NCBI GenBank assembly: GCA_937921035.1
Contig: CALEUL010000001.1
Span: forward strand, 1 to 47,253
Direction of reading: 5' to 3'
Source: an uncultured Porphyromonadaceae bacterium
GTDB taxonomy: Bacteria > Bacteroidota > Bacteroidia > Bacteroidales > Muribaculaceae
DNA length: 47,253 nucleotides
Part shown: piece by piece, positions 34,087 through 43,067 of the stretch
Numbering within the stretch: position 1 is the first letter of the stretch
How the letters are laid out: every line of letters begins with the position of its first letter
Notes under the pieces: generated by a model
What the model was told of the DNA's origin: nothing
What the model saw: the letters and a program-made list of their open reading frames with translations, nothing else
Database searches by the model: none
Position numbers and translations under genes: made by a program

Positions 34087-36675
34087 ATGTACCGGCTTTT
34101 AGCACTTCTGTTTCTGCTGTCAACGGCGATTGTCGTACTGGCACAGACCGATGTGCGCGGCACGGTTATCGACAGGAAAAGCAACGAGCCGCTGGCGGGC
34201 GCGTCGGTGATAGTAAAGGATGCCGACGGCAAAATCAAGAAATTCACCACGACGAAGGCCGGAGGCGATTTCTCTTTCCAGATTTCGGAACTGAAAGGCA
34301 GTCGCCTGGAGGTTGCAATGATGAGCTATGCCCGACAATCCCTGGCGCTCGATTCCATCGCTATACCGGTAACGATTTACATGGAGGCAGGAAACATCCA
34401 GCTCAAGGAGGTGGCGGTGAAGGCCGAGCGCATCCGCGAGCAGGGCGACACAATCTCGTATAATGTCGGCAGTTTCGCGCAGGCGCAGGACCGCTCGATA
34501 GGCGACGTTCTCAAACGTATGCCGGGTATCGACGTGGGGAAGAACGGAAAAATCAAATATCAGGGTGAGGATATCAACAAATTCTACATCGAGGGCTCTG
34601 ACTTGCTCGGCGGTAAGTACGGCGTTGCCACAAACGGTATAAACCACGACGATGTAGGCGCGGTGGAAGTGATGGAGAACCATCAGCCGCTGCAGGTGCT
34701 CTCCGGCATGGCTTTCTCGGACAAGGCTGCCATTAATCTGAAACTTAAAGACAAAGCGAAGGCAACGTGGAATTTCCACGGCGACGCGGCCGGCGGTTGG
34801 TCGTGGCAGCCCGAGGGGGCCGTGTGGGACGGCGAGCTGTTCGCTATGGCGGTGATGCCCGGTTTCCAGAACATCACCACTTTCCGCACCAACAACACCG
34901 GCGAGGACCTTTCGGCGTCGTATACCGACTTCTTTTCCGGCGGCCGCGGCACCGCACTGGACCAATATGTGGGTGTGGACTTGCCGGGAGTACCGTCGCT
35001 GAACAGCCGTCGTACTCTTTTCAACCGTTCTTTCATGGTTTCGACCAACAATCTGCGCAAGTTCGGGCGCGGCGAGCTGAAAGCCAACATCGATTACTCT
35101 TTTAACCGTGTTACCGCCGACGCCTCGGACATAACCACATATTTTCTCAACGACGGCAACCGCATAATCACGGAAAACCGCGACGGCACGCGGCACTCGC
35201 ATGGCCTGACGGGCAAGTTCATCTACGAACTCAACCAAAAGACGGCTTACATAAACAATACGTTGCAGGCCGACGTGCAGTGGAACGATATCTCGCTGCG
35301 TACCACCGGCTCGATACCGAACTCGCAGTCGGCGAGCCTGCCGGAATACTATGTTAAGAACCACTTCAAGATGATAAAGCGCTTCAATGGCGACCATCTT
35401 GTAACTTTCGAGAGCCGCAACGAATGGGAGGCAAGACCGGAAGAGTTAAGAGGAGAGTGGAGAGATTTTAGTGGAGAGGAATTTAGACAGCATATTGGCG
35501 ACCATGCTTTCTTTACGCACGAGAGCGCGGCATATTCATTCTCAATCAAAGGCATAATAATAAGTCTGGAGGGCGGCATAAAAGGCTACTGGCGGTCGAT
35601 GAACTCGCAGCTGCCGGATTTGCCTGCGGAGGTACCAGGCGTTACGGAGAACGTGGTACATACGAATTCAATCACAGTTTACGCCTCGCCGAAACTTGAA
35701 TACTGGGTGCGTCGTGTAAATATAGAACTCTCGCTGCCTTTGAGCTACGCGCACTATTCGTTCGACAAGGTGATTGCCAACCGCGACGAGGGTTATTTCT
35801 CACCATCGCTGAGTTTCAACTGGAAGCCGAACAATCGTTTCTCGGGAACAATCCGCGGAAACGCGGGCCGCTCGCCGATGAATCTGAATCTCGGTTATCC
35901 CGGTCTGATAATGACCGACTACCGCACCTTCAAATCCGGCGTTGACAATTTCTACAACACGTCCTCGCAGAGCATATCGGCAAGCCTCAGCTACAGGCAC
36001 ACGCGCCGCGGTCTGTTCGCCAACGGATATTTCATGCACTCGTGGAACAAGATGCCTTATACCTTTTCGCAGCAACTGTTCGGCGACTATGCCGTTTACA
36101 GTTACACTGACGCAGACAATAACGGCAGGTCGCTCATGGCGATGGGAACCCTCGGCAAAACCCTCGACTTTATGCGCGGCAGCTGCAACATCAACGGATC
36201 ATACAACCGCAGCCGGTCCAGTCTCCTCTCTCAGGAGCAATCGGTGCTTTCTGTGAGCACCGGCTGGAGCGTGGGAGCAAAAATCAACGGTTCTGCGGGG
36301 CGGTGGTTCAGTTTCGACTATACTATAGATTACTCCGACAGCCGCCTGACAATGAACGGCGCTTCGGCGCCCTGGCTTTCGACGCTCACCAACGAACTTT
36401 CACTCAACTTCATGCCTCACAAGAAATGGCAATGGGAGGTGAGCAGCGAACACTACCGCAACGAGCTTGCCGACGGAAACTACAAAAGCATCCTGATGCT
36501 CGATACCCGGCTGGTTTACAAGCTATCCAAGAGGGTAGAGCTGACCGCATCCCTCACAAACATCCTCGACAAAAAGCAATACAACTACACGACCTACTCG
36601 CAACTATCGTCCTACGAGAGTTGCCGCCAGCTCCGCGGCCGTCAGCTGCTTTTCTCGATAGCAATAAGAAAATAA
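34087..36675 (+). CDS. TonB-dependent receptor-like outer-membrane protein with N-terminal regulatory-like domain
   Basis: The 862-residue protein has a signal peptide (ending VVLAQ), a carboxypeptidase-regulatory-like domain (TDVRGTVIDRKSNEPLAGAS, about 21-95), a plug-like part (ISYNVGSFAQAQDRSIGDVL, RMPGIDVGKNGKIKYQGEDI, 115-215) and a barrel ending with NILDKKQYNYTTYSQ and a final short strand. It lacks the SusC-specific motifs and has no SusD partner, so it is the class found with GLPGLI proteins, substrate unknown (peptide, metal or other). A short stretch near 35440-35500 is more AT-rich than the rest but stays in frame. Confidence 0.88.
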   Translation: MYRLLALLFLLSTAIVVLAQTDVRGTVIDRKSNEPLAGASVIVKDADGKIKKFTTTKAGGDFSFQISELKGSRLEVAMMSYARQSLALDSIAIPVTIYMEAGNIQLKEVAVKAERIREQGDTISYNVGSFAQAQDRSIGDVLKRMPGIDVGKNGKIKYQGEDINKFYIEGSDLLGGKYGVATNGINHDDVGAVEVMENHQPLQVLSGMAFSDKAAINLKLKDKAKATWNFHGDAAGGWSWQPEGAVWDGELFAMAVMPGFQNITTFRTNNTGEDLSASYTDFFSGGRGTALDQYVGVDLPGVPSLNSRRTLFNRSFMVSTNNLRKFGRGELKANIDYSFNRVTADASDITTYFLNDGNRIITENRDGTRHSHGLTGKFIYELNQKTAYINNTLQADVQWNDISLRTTGSIPNSQSASLPEYYVKNHFKMIKRFNGDHLVTFESRNEWEARPEELRGEWRDFSGEEFRQHIGDHAFFTHESAAYSFSIKGIIISLEGGIKGYWRSMNSQLPDLPAEVPGVTENVVHTNSITVYASPKLEYWVRRVNIELSLPLSYAHYSFDKVIANRDEGYFSPSLSFNWKPNNRFSGTIRGNAGRSPMNLNLGYPGLIMTDYRTFKSGVDNFYNTSSQSISASLSYRHTRRGLFANGYFMHSWNKMPYTFSQQLFGDYAVYSYTDADNNGRSLMAMGTLGKTLDFMRGSCNINGSYNRSRSSLLSQEQSVLSVSTGWSVGAKINGSAGRWFSFDYTIDYSDSRLTMNGASAPWLSTLTNELSLNFMPHKKWQWEVSSEHYRNELADGNYKSILMLDTRLVYKLSKRVELTASLTNILDKKQYNYTTYSQLSSYESCRQLRGRQLLFSIAIRK

Positions 36676-36679
36676 AACA

Positions 36680-37537
36680 ATGAAACGACCTTTATTATTC
36701 ATCAACTTATGCCTTGCCGCACTCACGATATTCGCACAGGGCCATGCCGATATCCGGGTGAGTTATGAGGCCACCCAACCAGCCAGAAACGGCAAGGATA
36801 TGACCACAAAAATGTCGCTGCTCGCATCTGCCGCCGGAGCGAAGTACTTCAACGAAACCAGCCAGTGGGCAGATTCCCTGCAGTCCACTCCGGACGGCAA
36901 GAGGAAATACTATGAAATCATGCGTAAGTCCTGTATTGTAGAAAAACCCGACGGAACGCAGACGATCGACCTGAGCAAAGGGCCGGCGAAAACAGTATAT
37001 ACCTACGTGTTTGTCAGTCCTACCGAGGATATCCTTACGCATTACGACGAGTTCGGCGAGGAGAACTGCTACTACACCGAGCCTCTTGGCGAAATGGAAT
37101 GGACAATGACGGAGGATTCTACTGCGACGGTTCTGGGCTATGAGTGCGTCATGGCCGAGAGCGACTATCACGGGCGCCACTGGAAAGCATGGTTCGCACC
37201 CGAGATTCCGCTGCCGTTCGGCCCCTGGAAACTGCACGGGCTGCCGGGCCTTATCCTCAAAGCCGAGGCCAACGGCGGATTCTCGTTCATGGCAACCGGC
37301 ATCGAGCACACAGATACCGAGATTTCCCCTATGTATTTTGCCGACGACTATTCCAAAGCCGACCGCAAAAAGGCCCTTGAAAACGCGGAATACTTTTTCA
37401 ACAATATGGAAAGCATAATGAGTGCCGAAGGCGGCGGTAAAGTAACGGTGTACGCTGTCGACGACGAAGGCAACCGCTACGAACTGCCGCCATACGACGG
37501 CAGAAAACACAACCTCGAGCCGGACTACAAGAAATAA
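36680..37537 (+). CDS. GLPGLI family secreted protein, copy 1
   Basis: The 285-residue protein has a signal peptide (ending IFAQ) and the family-defining motif in the segment FGPWKLHGLPGLILKAEANG (about 179-198). Other family marks are TATVLGYECVMAESDYHGR and WKAWFAPEIPLPFGPW. The family is common in Bacteroidetes next to TonB-dependent receptors; its function is not established. It starts 4 nt after the receptor-like gene. Confidence 0.93.
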   Translation: MKRPLLFINLCLAALTIFAQGHADIRVSYEATQPARNGKDMTTKMSLLASAAGAKYFNETSQWADSLQSTPDGKRKYYEIMRKSCIVEKPDGTQTIDLSKGPAKTVYTYVFVSPTEDILTHYDEFGEENCYYTEPLGEMEWTMTEDSTATVLGYECVMAESDYHGRHWKAWFAPEIPLPFGPWKLHGLPGLILKAEANGGFSFMATGIEHTDTEISPMYFADDYSKADRKKALENAEYFFNNMESIMSAEGGGKVTVYAVDDEGNRYELPPYDGRKHNLEPDYKK

Positions 37538-37547
37538 GAAGAGCAAT

Positions 37548-38375
37548 ATGAAAAGTTTTAATTTACTTATCCTCTGCGCACTTGCATCGCTCACCGCCAC
37601 TGCACAGCAAGCGGTGAAAGTCAGCTACGATGCAGTGTCGCGCAATATCAGGAACGATTCGTTGAAGACTGAGAAAATGCTGCTGGTAGCCGATGCCGAC
37701 AAATCGCTTTATTTCAATGAAATGAGCATGTACGTGGATTCTCTCACTTCCACACCTGAAGGACAGAAGAAGCTTCGCGCGATACAAGCGGCCGCATGGG
37801 TTACACAAAATGCCGACGGCAGCATTACGGTGAATAAGAACCGCGGTAATGCTCCGGACAAGAATATCTATACATACATCGCCAAAGACAGGAAAAGCGG
37901 AGATATGACGGTATACGACAAATGGGGCGATGGTACTTACTATTATACCGAACCGCTCGACGAGATGCAATGGGAGATACAAGCCGACACAACAGCCACC
38001 ATACTTGATTACGAATGCTTCATGGCGGTATCCGACTATCACGGTCGCCGCTGGACTGTCTGGTTCGCACCCGAAGTACCTGTGCCGGACGGTCCCTGGA
38101 AACTGCATTGCCCCGGCGGAATGATTCTGAAAGCCGACACCGGCGATGGCTTTTCGTTTGAGGCCACAGCCATAGAGCTTACCGGGACCGCCATACCGGA
38201 TGTTTACAGCAAAGACAAATATTCCAAAGGCACGCGTAAGAAACTGCTCGCCGACCACGATTATTATAAGAACAACCTCACAAGCATCCTCTCCGGTCAG
38301 GGCGTAACTATCGCCGACCCGAATTCGATGCCAAAGTTCATCCGCGACCGTCATGCCATAGAGACAGATTATTGA
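37548..38375 (+). CDS. GLPGLI family protein, copy 2, with altered signature
   Basis: The 275-residue protein is a paralogue of the preceding one: the same order of signal peptide (ending TATAQ), YYYTEPLDEMQWEI, TATILDYECFMAVSDYHGRR, WTVWFAPEVPVPDGPWKLH. In place of HGLPGLILKA it reads HCPGGMILKA, so the name-giving motif has lost Gly-Leu before Pro. It follows copy 1 by 10 nt, pointing to tandem duplication and divergence. Function unknown. Confidence 0.88.
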   Translation: MKSFNLLILCALASLTATAQQAVKVSYDAVSRNIRNDSLKTEKMLLVADADKSLYFNEMSMYVDSLTSTPEGQKKLRAIQAAAWVTQNADGSITVNKNRGNAPDKNIYTYIAKDRKSGDMTVYDKWGDGTYYYTEPLDEMQWEIQADTTATILDYECFMAVSDYHGRRWTVWFAPEVPVPDGPWKLHCPGGMILKADTGDGFSFEATAIELTGTAIPDVYSKDKYSKGTRKKLLADHDYYKNNLTSILSGQGVTIADPNSMPKFIRDRHAIETDY

Positions 38376-38396
38376 ATCAATCCCACGAAACCAAAC

Positions 38397-38421
38397 AACG
38401 CCCGGAGAAGATCCGGGCGTT
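38397..38421. terminator. Terminator between the GLPGLI operon and trxA
   Basis: A 10-bp stem (AACGCCCGGA, 38397-38406, with 38412-38421) and loop GAAGA is followed by GCTGGTTTTGG on the plus strand and by TGTTTGGTTT on the minus strand. It can serve both convergent units. Confidence 0.8.
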
Positions 38422-38448
38422 GCTGGTTTTGGCATGAGGGAGGCGCTT

Positions 38449-38748
38449 TTATACGCTGTGTTCTTTGATTTTTGCTTCGAGCTGGTCGGCCTGGTGTACA
38501 CCGACGCCACGCCATACGGCTTCGCCGTTTTTGAACATAATAAGAGTGGGAACCGACTGCACATGATACTGTGCGGCAAGTGCCTGATTCTGGTCGATGT
38601 CCACTTTCAGGATGTTCGCGGCATCGCCTACTTTATTTTTAACTGCTTCGAGGATAGGGCCCTGCATACGGCAGGGGCCGCACCAGGTGGCAAAGAAGTC
38701 GACGAGCGTCGGCTTGCTCTGCGAGATTAGTTCTTTAAAATCGCTCAT
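38449..38748 (-). CDS. trxA: Thioredoxin
   Basis: The 99-residue protein is a single thioredoxin domain with the active site WCGPC (FFATWCGPCRMQGPIL), KVDIDQNQALAAQYHV and the cis-proline motif SVPTLIMF. It reduces disulfides in the cytoplasm, since no signal peptide is present. It lies 59 nt behind the FtsE-like gene; no clear -7 box was seen in that gap. Confidence 0.96.
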   Translation of the reverse strand: MSDFKELISQSKPTLVDFFATWCGPCRMQGPILEAVKNKVGDAANILKVDIDQNQALAAQYHVQSVPTLIMFKNGEAVWRGVGVHQADQLEAKIKEHSV

Positions 38749-38807
38749 GGAATATGTGTTTTATGTTAGTTTCTATAAAAGGATAACGCTACAAAAGCGT
38801 CTATGGT

Positions 38808-39479
38808 TTATTCGTACAACATCTTTCGCTCGCAGCGTAGCACGCGGCCCGGGAACGAGCGTGTGAAACCGTGGTTGTGTGTCGCCATGACCACTGCGGT
38901 GCCTGTATTCTGCGATATCTCGTAGAGGTGTGTCATAATCATCTTGCCGGTATCCGGATCGAGGTTGCCTGTAGGTTCGTCGGCAAGAATCAGCCCCGGG
39001 CTGTTGAGAAGTGCGCGGGATATAACGATGCGCTGCTGCTCGCCACCCGACAGTTCGTGAGGCATTTTGAAAGCCTTTGTCTGCATGCCAGTCAGGCGCA
39101 GCACCTCGTCGATGCGGTCCTCTCGCTCGTTTTTATCCTTCCAGCCGGTGGCGCGAAGTACAAAATCGAGGTTAGCCCACGCCGTGCGGTCGGTGAGCAG
39201 CTGAAAATCCTGGAACACAATGCCTATTCGTCGGCGCAGATATGGAATGTCGGCGCGGCGTATGTCGGTGAGGTCGAAATCGAACACGCGAGCCTCTCCG
39301 GATTCCACGGGCACCTCGGCATATACCGTCTTGATAAGCGAAGTCTTGCCGCTGCCTACCTTGCCGACAAGATATATGAATTCTCCGGCATCCACGTGCC
39401 AGTTAACATCGCGCAGCGTAACGTGCTCGTTGCGGTGTATCTCTACGTTGCGGTAGTCTATGATGGTTTTGTCTTCCAA
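38808..39479 (-). CDS. ftsE: FtsE-like ABC transporter ATP-binding protein
   Basis: The 223-residue protein is a lone ABC ATPase: Walker A LVGKVGSGKTSLIK, Q-loop GIVFQDFQLL, signature HELSGGEQQRIVISRALL, Walker B LILADEPTGNLD and H-loop MATHNHGF. The wording (FQDFQLL, DEPTGNLD, THN) is that of FtsE/LolD-type ATPases. FtsE works with FtsX to activate peptidoglycan hydrolases at division. No ftsX is adjacent, which leaves the partner open. It starts 2 nt after the M48 gene. Confidence 0.88.
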   Translation of the reverse strand: MEDKTIIDYRNVEIHRNEHVTLRDVNWHVDAGEFIYLVGKVGSGKTSLIKTVYAEVPVESGEARVFDFDLTDIRRADIPYLRRRIGIVFQDFQLLTDRTAWANLDFVLRATGWKDKNEREDRIDEVLRLTGMQTKAFKMPHELSGGEQQRIVISRALLNSPGLILADEPTGNLDPDTGKMIMTHLYEISQNTGTAVVMATHNHGFTRSFPGRVLRCERKMLYE

Positions 39480-39481
39480 TG

Positions 39482-40336
39482 TCAGAATCTTATAGTTTTT
39501 GTGGTTTGTGGAGCGTGTTTGATGGCGGAGGAATTTCCCTGCGACGACGCTGACGAGGAATTCTCCGCATATCCGTCCTTGCGGCAGCGTTTCTCCATAG
39601 CCTCGATGCGTTTCGCCGTGTCCGGGTGAGAGGAGAACATGCGCTGCAGACCGTCGGACTGCTGTCCGGCAGCCTGTTCCACAGCTTCTAACTTCTGGAA
39701 AGCATGAACCATACCCCAGGGATTTCGTCCGTTGGCTACAAGAAAATCGTAGCCGCAGTCGTCGGCCTCGCTTTCCTGCTTCTGCGAGTATCTGGCATTC
39801 CCTAAAGCCTGACCGAGGGTGTACAGCTGGCTGTCGGTGAGCACGGCAGCCACACTGCCTGTAGAGCCAACCACATCGCGCAGGGCTCCCGAAAGAAGCT
39901 GATTCTGGAAAGCCTTGCGGGAATGCCTCTTTATAACATGCCCGATTTCATGGCCGATAATGCCCATAAGCTCGTCGTCGTTCATTCGGTCCATAATGCC
40001 GGTGTACACCCGCACACTGCCGTCGGGACAGGCAAAAGCATTAAGCTCGCTCGTCTGGTAAACTTTGAAATTCAAAGGAATGCCATCGGCATCGGTTATG
40101 CCTTTTGTAAGACGGCGCAGACGCACCACGTAGGGGCTGCTCTCCGGCAGCACCTTGTTCTGCTTGTCCATAGCGGCTACCGACTGCTGTACGTATGCCG
40201 CCATCTGTTCATCCGTTATGGACATCGCCTGCAGGGCTTCCATTGCGCCGGTGGCCGCGCGGTTCATATCCATTGTGCCGCACGAGGCAAGCATCATTGC
40301 CGTACCGGCCAATATCATAATAAAAAACTTCTTCAT
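39482..40336 (-). CDS. M48 family metallopeptidase, lipoprotein
   Basis: The 284-residue protein has a lipoprotein signal ending LASC (Cys19) and the M48 zinc site HEIGH (IIGHEIGHVIKRHSRKAF), with the third ligand Glu in QKQESEADDCGYDFL. Preceding strands NAFACPDGSVRVYTGIMDRM and the later SSHPDTAKRIEAMEK are typical of the LoiP/YcaL/BepA group, which degrades damaged outer-membrane proteins in the periplasm. A short Ser-rich tail follows. Confidence 0.95.
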   Translation of the reverse strand: MKKFFIMILAGTAMMLASCGTMDMNRAATGAMEALQAMSITDEQMAAYVQQSVAAMDKQNKVLPESSPYVVRLRRLTKGITDADGIPLNFKVYQTSELNAFACPDGSVRVYTGIMDRMNDDELMGIIGHEIGHVIKRHSRKAFQNQLLSGALRDVVGSTGSVAAVLTDSQLYTLGQALGNARYSQKQESEADDCGYDFLVANGRNPWGMVHAFQKLEAVEQAAGQQSDGLQRMFSSHPDTAKRIEAMEKRCRKDGYAENSSSASSQGNSSAIKHAPQTTKTIRF

Positions 40337-40356
40337 ATTAATCTTCTAAGCTCCTA

Positions 40357-40364
40357 CAAAGTTA
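40357..40364 (-). promoter_or_regulatory. -7 box of the M48 / ftsE-like / trxA unit
   Basis: TAACTTTG on the minus strand matches TAnnTTTG, 20 nt before the M48 start codon. The -33 element is not clear. Confidence 0.5.
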
Positions 40365-40401
40365 CAAAAAAAATCACGTTTTATCTTACGAAGTGGAGCT
40401 G

Positions 40402-41184
40402 TCAGGCAATTCCGAAATACTGCATGGCATTTGCAATACCGTGATTGTCGACAGTATCGGTAACGAAGCCGGCAGCAGATTTCACATTGTCGCTTGCACC
40501 TCCCATAGCCACGCTTATACCGGCAGTCCTGAACATGGGGATGTCGTTGCCCCCGTCGCCTATGGCCATAGAATCCTTCGGGTCAATGCCATAATACCGG
40601 CATATTTCGCTGATTCCTGTACCCTTGTCCACTCCTGCAACATTGACGTCGGCAAAATATTGATTCCAGCGGGAAACGGTCAGCCCGGGTAACTCCGCCA
40701 TAATTTCTTTTTCAACGTTCTCTTCGCAATATAGGCATATCTGGCAGCAACGCCCTCTGGAAAACACTTTTTCGAGATCTACCACAGGCGGGACAGGATG
40801 TGCCGTGAGGTTGGATAGTTTAACAACGATATCAGTAACCTTGTTCACAAAAAGACCATTCTCTACTTCTATGGCTATAGGAAAGTCGTGGCGGCTCGCC
40901 AGATCGCGGACAACATCGAAATCTTCGCGAGGAATAGGCTTCAGAGATATATCAGTGCCGTCTCGCAGGAGGTTGTGTGCACCGTTAAGCGAAACAATTG
41001 CGTCGTATGGAATATCTTCCAGATCAGCGAGATCGGTCCATGCGCGCCCGGTGGCAATCACAATCTTTATACCCTGGTCATGAGCTTTTCGGAGGGCGGC
41101 AATGGCGGACTCCGGTACTTTGTGAGTATCAAAACTTATCAGGGTGCCGTCAACATCCAGGAATATTATCTTAGATTTGTTCAT
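40402..41184 (-). CDS. HAD superfamily phosphatase, Cof-type
   Basis: The start MNKSKIIFLDVDGTL at 41184 is chosen because the earlier in-frame ATG lies at the -7 box itself. The 260-residue protein has HAD motif I (FLDVDGTLISFD), motif II (IVIATGRAW), Lys of motif III (VDKGTGI) and motif IV (MAIGDGGNDIPMF), with a C2-type cap (about 85-180). It should hydrolyse a small phosphate ester, possibly a sugar phosphate or flavin; the substrate is unknown. Confidence 0.93.
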   Translation of the reverse strand: MNKSKIIFLDVDGTLISFDTHKVPESAIAALRKAHDQGIKIVIATGRAWTDLADLEDIPYDAIVSLNGAHNLLRDGTDISLKPIPREDFDVVRDLASRHDFPIAIEVENGLFVNKVTDIVVKLSNLTAHPVPPVVDLEKVFSRGRCCQICLYCEENVEKEIMAELPGLTVSRWNQYFADVNVAGVDKGTGISEICRYYGIDPKDSMAIGDGGNDIPMFRTAGISVAMGGASDNVKSAAGFVTDTVDNHGIANAMQYFGIA

Positions 41185-41212
41185 GATAGGTAGACAATAT
41201 ATGTTTGCCATA

Positions 41213-41220
41213 CAAAGTTA
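41213..41220 (-). promoter_or_regulatory. -7 box of the HAD phosphatase gene
   Basis: TAACTTTG on the minus strand matches TAnnTTTG and lies 28 nt before the chosen ATG at 41184. Confidence 0.5.
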
Positions 41221-41317
41221 AGGTTTTATTTTCATAAATTCTAAAAAAGGACTTTACCGAAGAAGGTATTGCATTTGAAAAAAAACGGACAGCCGATATG
41301 CTTTGAGCGCATGCGCA

Positions 41318-41350
41318 TTGCTGCTGTTTGCGATTTTTTTTGTACATTTG
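41318..41350 (+). promoter_or_regulatory. Promoter of the RsmI-like to MsbA-like operon
   Basis: TTG (41318-41320), 22 nt, then TACATTTG (41343-41350) match the Bacteroidetes pattern. The GTG start codon comes 5 nt later, so this mRNA is a leaderless candidate. Confidence 0.6.
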
Positions 41351-41355
41351 CAGTA

Positions 41356-42063
41356 GTGAAATCAGGTAAATTATATTTGTTCCCGTCGATGTTGGCCGAC
41401 TGCCCTGTGGAAGATGTGCTTCCACAGCGGAATATCAGGCTTATAAGCGAAATAAAATATTTCGTGGTGGAGGAGCTGCGCACAGCGCGCCGCTTTCTCA
41501 AAGCGTGCGACAAATCCATCGTCATCGACGATCTTCATTTCACAGTACTGAACGAACATACACCAGCTGGCGATGTCGAGGCGATGCTCGCCCCGGCTCT
41601 TGAGGGCCACGATATAGGTGTTGTCAGCGAGGCCGGATGCCCGGCGGTAGCCGACCCAGGCGCCGATCTTGTAGCCGTTGCGCAGCGTAAGGGTGTCGAG
41701 GTTGTGCCTCTCGTCGGGCCGTCGAGCATTCTGATGTCGCTTATGGGTTCTGGTTTCAACGGACAGAGTTTCGCATTTCTGGGTTATCTGCCTTTCGGCG
41801 CCGGACGCGACGCGGCCTTCAAGAATATGGCTCGCGATATACGTACACGCCGTCAGACGCAGATATTCATCGAGACGCCCTACCGCAACAACCGTCTTGT
41901 GGCTGAGCTTGTATCGTCGCTTCCCGGCGACATGCTGCTGTGTGTGGCCGCGGATATTACCGGACCCACACAAAGCATACGCACAATGCCTCTGCGACAG
42001 TGGAAATCGGCACAGTACAACTACGACAAACGACCTGCAATTTTCCTGCTGTATTCCAACTGA
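41356..42063 (+). CDS. RsmI-like SAM-dependent methyltransferase (tetrapyrrole methylase fold), GTG start
   Basis: I start at GTG 41356 (V/M-KSGKLYLFPSMLADCPVEDV), because Bacteroidetes homologues begin exactly with an ALYLIP-type strand and because a -7 box ends 5 nt before it; the ATG at 41269 lies upstream of that promoter. The 235-residue product has GVVSEAGCPAVADPGADLVA, VPLVGPSSILMSLMGSGFNG, FAFLGYLPFGAGR and QTQIFIETPYRNN, as in RsmI, which 2'-O-methylates C1402 of 16S rRNA. The Bacteroidetes short form lacks part of the N-terminus, so the exact substrate is not certain. Confidence 0.88.
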   Translation: MKSGKLYLFPSMLADCPVEDVLPQRNIRLISEIKYFVVEELRTARRFLKACDKSIVIDDLHFTVLNEHTPAGDVEAMLAPALEGHDIGVVSEAGCPAVADPGADLVAVAQRKGVEVVPLVGPSSILMSLMGSGFNGQSFAFLGYLPFGAGRDAAFKNMARDIRTRRQTQIFIETPYRNNRLVAELVSSLPGDMLLCVAADITGPTQSIRTMPLRQWKSAQYNYDKRPAIFLLYSN

Positions 42064-42071
42064 CCACAATT

Positions 42072-43067
42072 ATGAGCCGACGCCGCCAGAAACGCAATCA
42101 GGCCCTCTGGGCCGAGCAGCCGGGACTATTTGACCTTCCGGCCGATGATACCGCGTCGGGCGCCACAGAACTAACCCCGATGGCCGACGAAGCTTTCGTG
42201 CGGCCGGAAAGGATGCGTTTCCTTTCGTTCGGCAGCGGTTCGAGCGGCAACTGTTCGTATATAGGCACTCCAAACTGTGGGTTGCTTATCGATGCCGGCG
42301 TGGATAACAAATATGTGATGGCGCAGTTGGAGGCAAACAGTATCGACGTAAAGACAATACAGGGCATACTGCTTACGCACGACCACAGCGACCATGTGCG
42401 CTATGCCTATGCAATTCTGCGCTACAACCGCCACATGCGTCTCTATGCCACTCCAAAGGCTTTCAACGGGCTGCTGCGGCGGCACAGCATGTCGCGCCGT
42501 ATCGCAGACTATCACTCGCCAATTTTCAAGGAATTCCCCTTTACGGTCGGCCCCATGACGGTAACAGCCTTCGAGACCAGCCACGACGGCAGCGACAACT
42601 GCGGTTTCTGCATCGAGGGTCCCGGCGCAACTTTTGTGGTTACAACCGATACCGGAACCATTACGGCCCGCGCCGATTTCTATATGCGCAAGGCGTCCTA
42701 TCTTATGATAGAGAGCGACTACGACGAGCATATGCTGCGTACCGGTCCGTATCCACAACACCTGAAAGCGCGTATAGCATCCACTGTGGGCCATATGGAC
42801 AATGCCGACACGGGACGTTATATCGCTTCCATTGCCGGAGCCGGCGACCTTAGGCGCGTATTCCTCTGCCATCTGAGCGACAACAACAACACTCCTCTGA
42901 TTGCGCTGAACACCGTACGCGCCATTATCGAGGAAGCCGGAATTCCTGTGTGCCACGATGCCGAGCCTTTGCCAAACGAGAAGCGGCTGCATATATCTGC
43001 GCTACCGAGGCAGAAATCCTCGGCGTTGGTGTTGATGGATAGCGCAATTTTAAAAGATGAATTATAA
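42072..43067 (+). CDS. MBL-fold metallo-hydrolase, YycJ/WalJ-like
   Basis: The start MSRRRQKRNQALWA at 42072 is chosen because it follows the previous stop by 8 nt. The 331-residue product has a basic N-terminal extension (about 1-47) and then the beta-lactamase-fold domain: MRFLSFGSGSSGNCSYIG, GLLIDAGV, the metal motif LLTHDHSDHVRYA, FETSHDGSDNCGF, VVTTDTGTI, and FLCHLSDNNNTPLIA. YycJ-type proteins are single-stranded DNA exonucleases or similar; the nuclease gene downstream fits a DNA-repair theme. Confidence 0.9.
   Translation: MSRRRQKRNQALWAEQPGLFDLPADDTASGATELTPMADEAFVRPERMRFLSFGSGSSGNCSYIGTPNCGLLIDAGVDNKYVMAQLEANSIDVKTIQGILLTHDHSDHVRYAYAILRYNRHMRLYATPKAFNGLLRRHSMSRRIADYHSPIFKEFPFTVGPMTVTAFETSHDGSDNCGFCIEGPGATFVVTTDTGTITARADFYMRKASYLMIESDYDEHMLRTGPYPQHLKARIASTVGHMDNADTGRYIASIAGAGDLRRVFLCHLSDNNNTPLIALNTVRAIIEEAGIPVCHDAEPLPNEKRLHISALPRQKSSALVLMDSAILKDEL

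Noticed and set aside
34120..35397. Long minus-strand open frame opposite the TonB-receptor-like gene
   Set aside because: Same reason: a shadow of a well-supported gene, with His/Arg-rich unlikely protein sequence.
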